Shown here: in pieces, positions 62,782-64,000 of the stretch | Layout of the letters: every line of letters starts with the position of its first letter | How positions within the stretch are numbered: position 1 is the first letter of the stretch | From: Hydrogenophaga sp. | GTDB lineage: Bacteria > Pseudomonadota > Gammaproteobacteria > Burkholderiales > Burkholderiaceae_C | Assembly (NCBI GenBank): GCA_011391495.1 | Contig: JAABQK010000014.1 | Coordinates: 16,114 to 80,113, forward strand | DNA length: 64,000 nt | Reading direction: 5' to 3' | The notes under the pieces: model-generated | The model's database searches: none | What the model was told of the DNA's origin: nothing | What the model saw: only the letters and a program-made list of their open reading frames with translations | Program-made: the position numbers and the translations under genes

Positions 62782-63906
62782 ATGGCAAAGAAACAGCGTG
62801 TCGTGGTGGGATTGAGTGGCGGGGTGGACTCCGCGGTGAGCGCGCACCTGCTCAAGGAGCAGGGCTTTGAAGTCATCGGCATCTTCATGAAGAACTGGGA
62901 AGATGACGACAACGGCGAGTACTGTTCGTCGAACATCGACTTCGTGGACGCCGCCTCGGTGGCCGACGTGCTGGGCATCGAAATCGAGCACGTCAACTTC
63001 GCCGCCGAATACAAGGACCGCGTGTTTGCCGAATTCCTGCGCGAGTACCAGGCCGGGCACACACCCAACCCCGACATCCTGTGCAACGCGGAGATCAAGT
63101 TCAAGGCGTTTCTGGACCACGCGATGCGCCTGGGGGCGGAGAAGATCGCCACCGGGCACTACGCGCGGGTGCGTCTGAACCCACAGACCGGACGGTACGA
63201 ACTGCTCAAGGGCCTGGACCCGCTGAAGGACCAGAGCTACTTCCTGCACCGGCTCAACCAGGCGCAGCTGGGCAAGACCCTGTTCCCGGTGGGCGAGCTG
63301 CCCAAGACCGAGGTGCGCCGCATCGCCGCAGAGATCGGCCTGCCCAACGCGAAGAAGAAGGACAGCACCGGCATCTGCTTCATCGGCGAACGACCGTTCC
63401 GCGATTTCCTGAACCGCTACATCGCCAAAGAGCCCGGGCCGATCAAGGATCCGACGGGCCGCACCATCGGCCAGCACGTGGGCCTGAGCTTCTACACCCT
63501 GGGCCAGCGCCAAGGGCTGGGCATTGGCGGCGTGAAGGCCAAGGGTGCGCAGAAGGGTGGCAACGAGCACGAGCCCTGGTTCGTCGCTCGCAAGGACATG
63601 GAGAAAAACGTCCTGTGGGTGGTGCAGGGCCACGACCACCCCTGGCTGCTTTCGCCCACGCTACGCGCCGAGGACCCGAGCTGGGTCGCGGGCCAGGCGC
63701 CCGCCGCGGGTGATCTGGCCGCCAAGACGCGCTACCGGCAGGCCGATGCGCCCTGCCAGTTCGAAGCCGAAGGTGATGCCGGTTTTGCGCTGCGCTTCAC
63801 CGACCCGCAATGGGCCGTGACACCCGGCCAGAGCGCCGTGCTGTACGACGGCGAGGTCTGCCTGGGCGGCGGCGTCATCACCACCGACGCGTTCAGCGCC
63901 GTGTGA
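62782..63906 (+). CDS. mnmA: tRNA-specific 2-thiouridylase MnmA
   Basis: This 374-residue enzyme puts sulfur on the wobble uridine of tRNA-Lys, -Glu and -Gln. The PP-loop is GLSGGVDSA (about 10-18). The catalytic cysteines are Cys101 ([11 protein letters not shown]) and Cys199 ([10 protein letters not shown]). The ATG at 62782 is chosen over one 33 bases upstream because it gives the standard [10 protein letters not shown] start. It follows the sulfide-oxidising-type gene, although no functional link is claimed. Confidence 0.97.
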   Translation: MAKKQRVVVGLSGGVDSAVSAHLLKEQGFEVIGIFMKNWEDDDNGEYCSSNIDFVDAASVADVLGIEIEHVNFAAEYKDRVFAEFLREYQAGHTPNPDILCNAEIKFKAFLDHAMRLGAEKIATGHYARVRLNPQTGRYELLKGLDPLKDQSYFLHRLNQAQLGKTLFPVGELPKTEVRRIAAEIGLPNAKKKDSTGICFIGERPFRDFLNRYIAKEPGPIKDPTGRTIGQHVGLSFYTLGQRQGLGIGGVKAKGAQKGGNEHEPWFVARKDMEKNVLWVVQGHDHPWLLSPTLRAEDPSWVAGQAPAAGDLAAKTRYRQADAPCQFEAEGDAGFALRFTDPQWAVTPGQSAVLYDGEVCLGGGVITTDAFSAV

Positions 63907-63921
63907 GCGCGGCGCCGGTCT

Positions 63922-64000
63922 TCACCGGTATTGCCGCAGGTAGGTGCCTTCGAAGAAGCGCTTGGCCCAGTGGAACAGGCGGCTTGACGGCAGGATGATC
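63922..64000 (-). CDS. C-terminal end of an unidentified protein (partial)
   Basis: The minus strand has an open frame entering from the right edge and ending at TGA 63922-63924, with a credible C-terminus SSRLFHWAKRFFEGTYLRQYR. It converges on mnmA with 15 bases between stops. Only 26 codons are visible and no family is recognised. Confidence 0.55.
   Translation of the reverse strand, partial: IILPSSRLFHWAKRFFEGTYLRQYR

Noticed and set aside
1..64000. CRISPR arrays, insertion sequences, prophage or integrase genes
   Set aside because: No regularly spaced repeats of 25-40 bases, no transposase or integrase motifs and no phage structural genes were found. The only repeats are short hairpin elements and the tandem linker.

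Overview
The window is GC-rich chromosomal DNA of a betaproteobacterium, most likely a Comamonadaceae (Hydrogenophaga/Acidovorax-like) species. This is inferred from the gene families, the divergent bamE/fur pair, the hpf-ptsN-hprK block, proteobacterial-type GshA, and a dispersed intergenic hairpin repeat of a type I associate with that family. It is densely coded: I call about 63 protein genes, two cut by the window edges. No rRNA, tRNA, CRISPR array, insertion sequence or prophage is visible, and no stretch over 300 bases lacks a gene.

Layout. 1-2602 (minus): CoA-transferase III, HMG-CoA lyase and a truncated LysR regulator. 2843-5650 (plus): two-component system whose NtrC-like regulator has lost the sigma54-contact loop. 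5857-8082: malate synthase G behind a structured leader. 8225-15445: small hypothetical gene, enoyl-CoA hydratase, a di-/triheme cytochrome c pair, a CWC protein / small membrane protein / DHA2 exporter operon, a YafJ-type amidotransferase with an SMR transporter, and a hypothetical protein. 15677-20607 (minus): gshA, kup, gshB and a VF530 gene. 20716-31181: proA, then an island of AraC-type regulator, complete branched-chain-type ABC importer and aldehyde dehydrogenase, plus a rhodanese, then holA. 31188-37156 (minus): lptE, leuS, exbD, exbB, dapB, bamE. 37347: fur. 37891-39904 (minus): hprK, ptsN, hpf. 40078-44703: MFS transporter, patatin, corA with a probable leader peptide, mtnN. 44833-49840 (minus): fadD, pntB, pntA. 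50015-53313: NudJ-type Nudix protein, a PNPOx-fold protein, a PNPOx-GAF-winged-helix fusion, and a hemerythrin-like protein. 53473-54846 (minus): arfB, cytochrome b561, PepSY protein. 54987-61194 (minus): a six-gene operon of polyamine-type ABC importer plus ethanolamine ammonia-lyase. 61476-63924: flavocytochrome-c-sulfide-dehydrogenase-like lipoprotein, mnmA, and the end of an unidentified gene.

How the parts work together. The eut operon couples import of a cationic substrate, probably ethanolamine, to B12-dependent cleavage into acetaldehyde and ammonia. The resulting C2 units would feed the glyoxylate pathway, where malate synthase G acts. The AraC-ABC-aldehyde dehydrogenase island looks like an acquired catabolic module placed between holA and proA. 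The PNPOx/GAF/winged-helix protein, its PNPOx partner, the hemerythrin-like gene and the PepSY/cytochrome b pair look like a local redox- or gas-responsive region; two of its promoters share a CTTAAA-type direct repeat.

The observations I would follow first are: the PNPOx-GAF-wHTH sensor cluster; the shared CTTAAA operator; the ABC-linked eutBC operon; the 17-codon leader peptide before corA; the hairpin repeat placed directly after stop codons in sense orientation; the translated linker repeat at 51071-51205; and the structured leader before malate synthase G.
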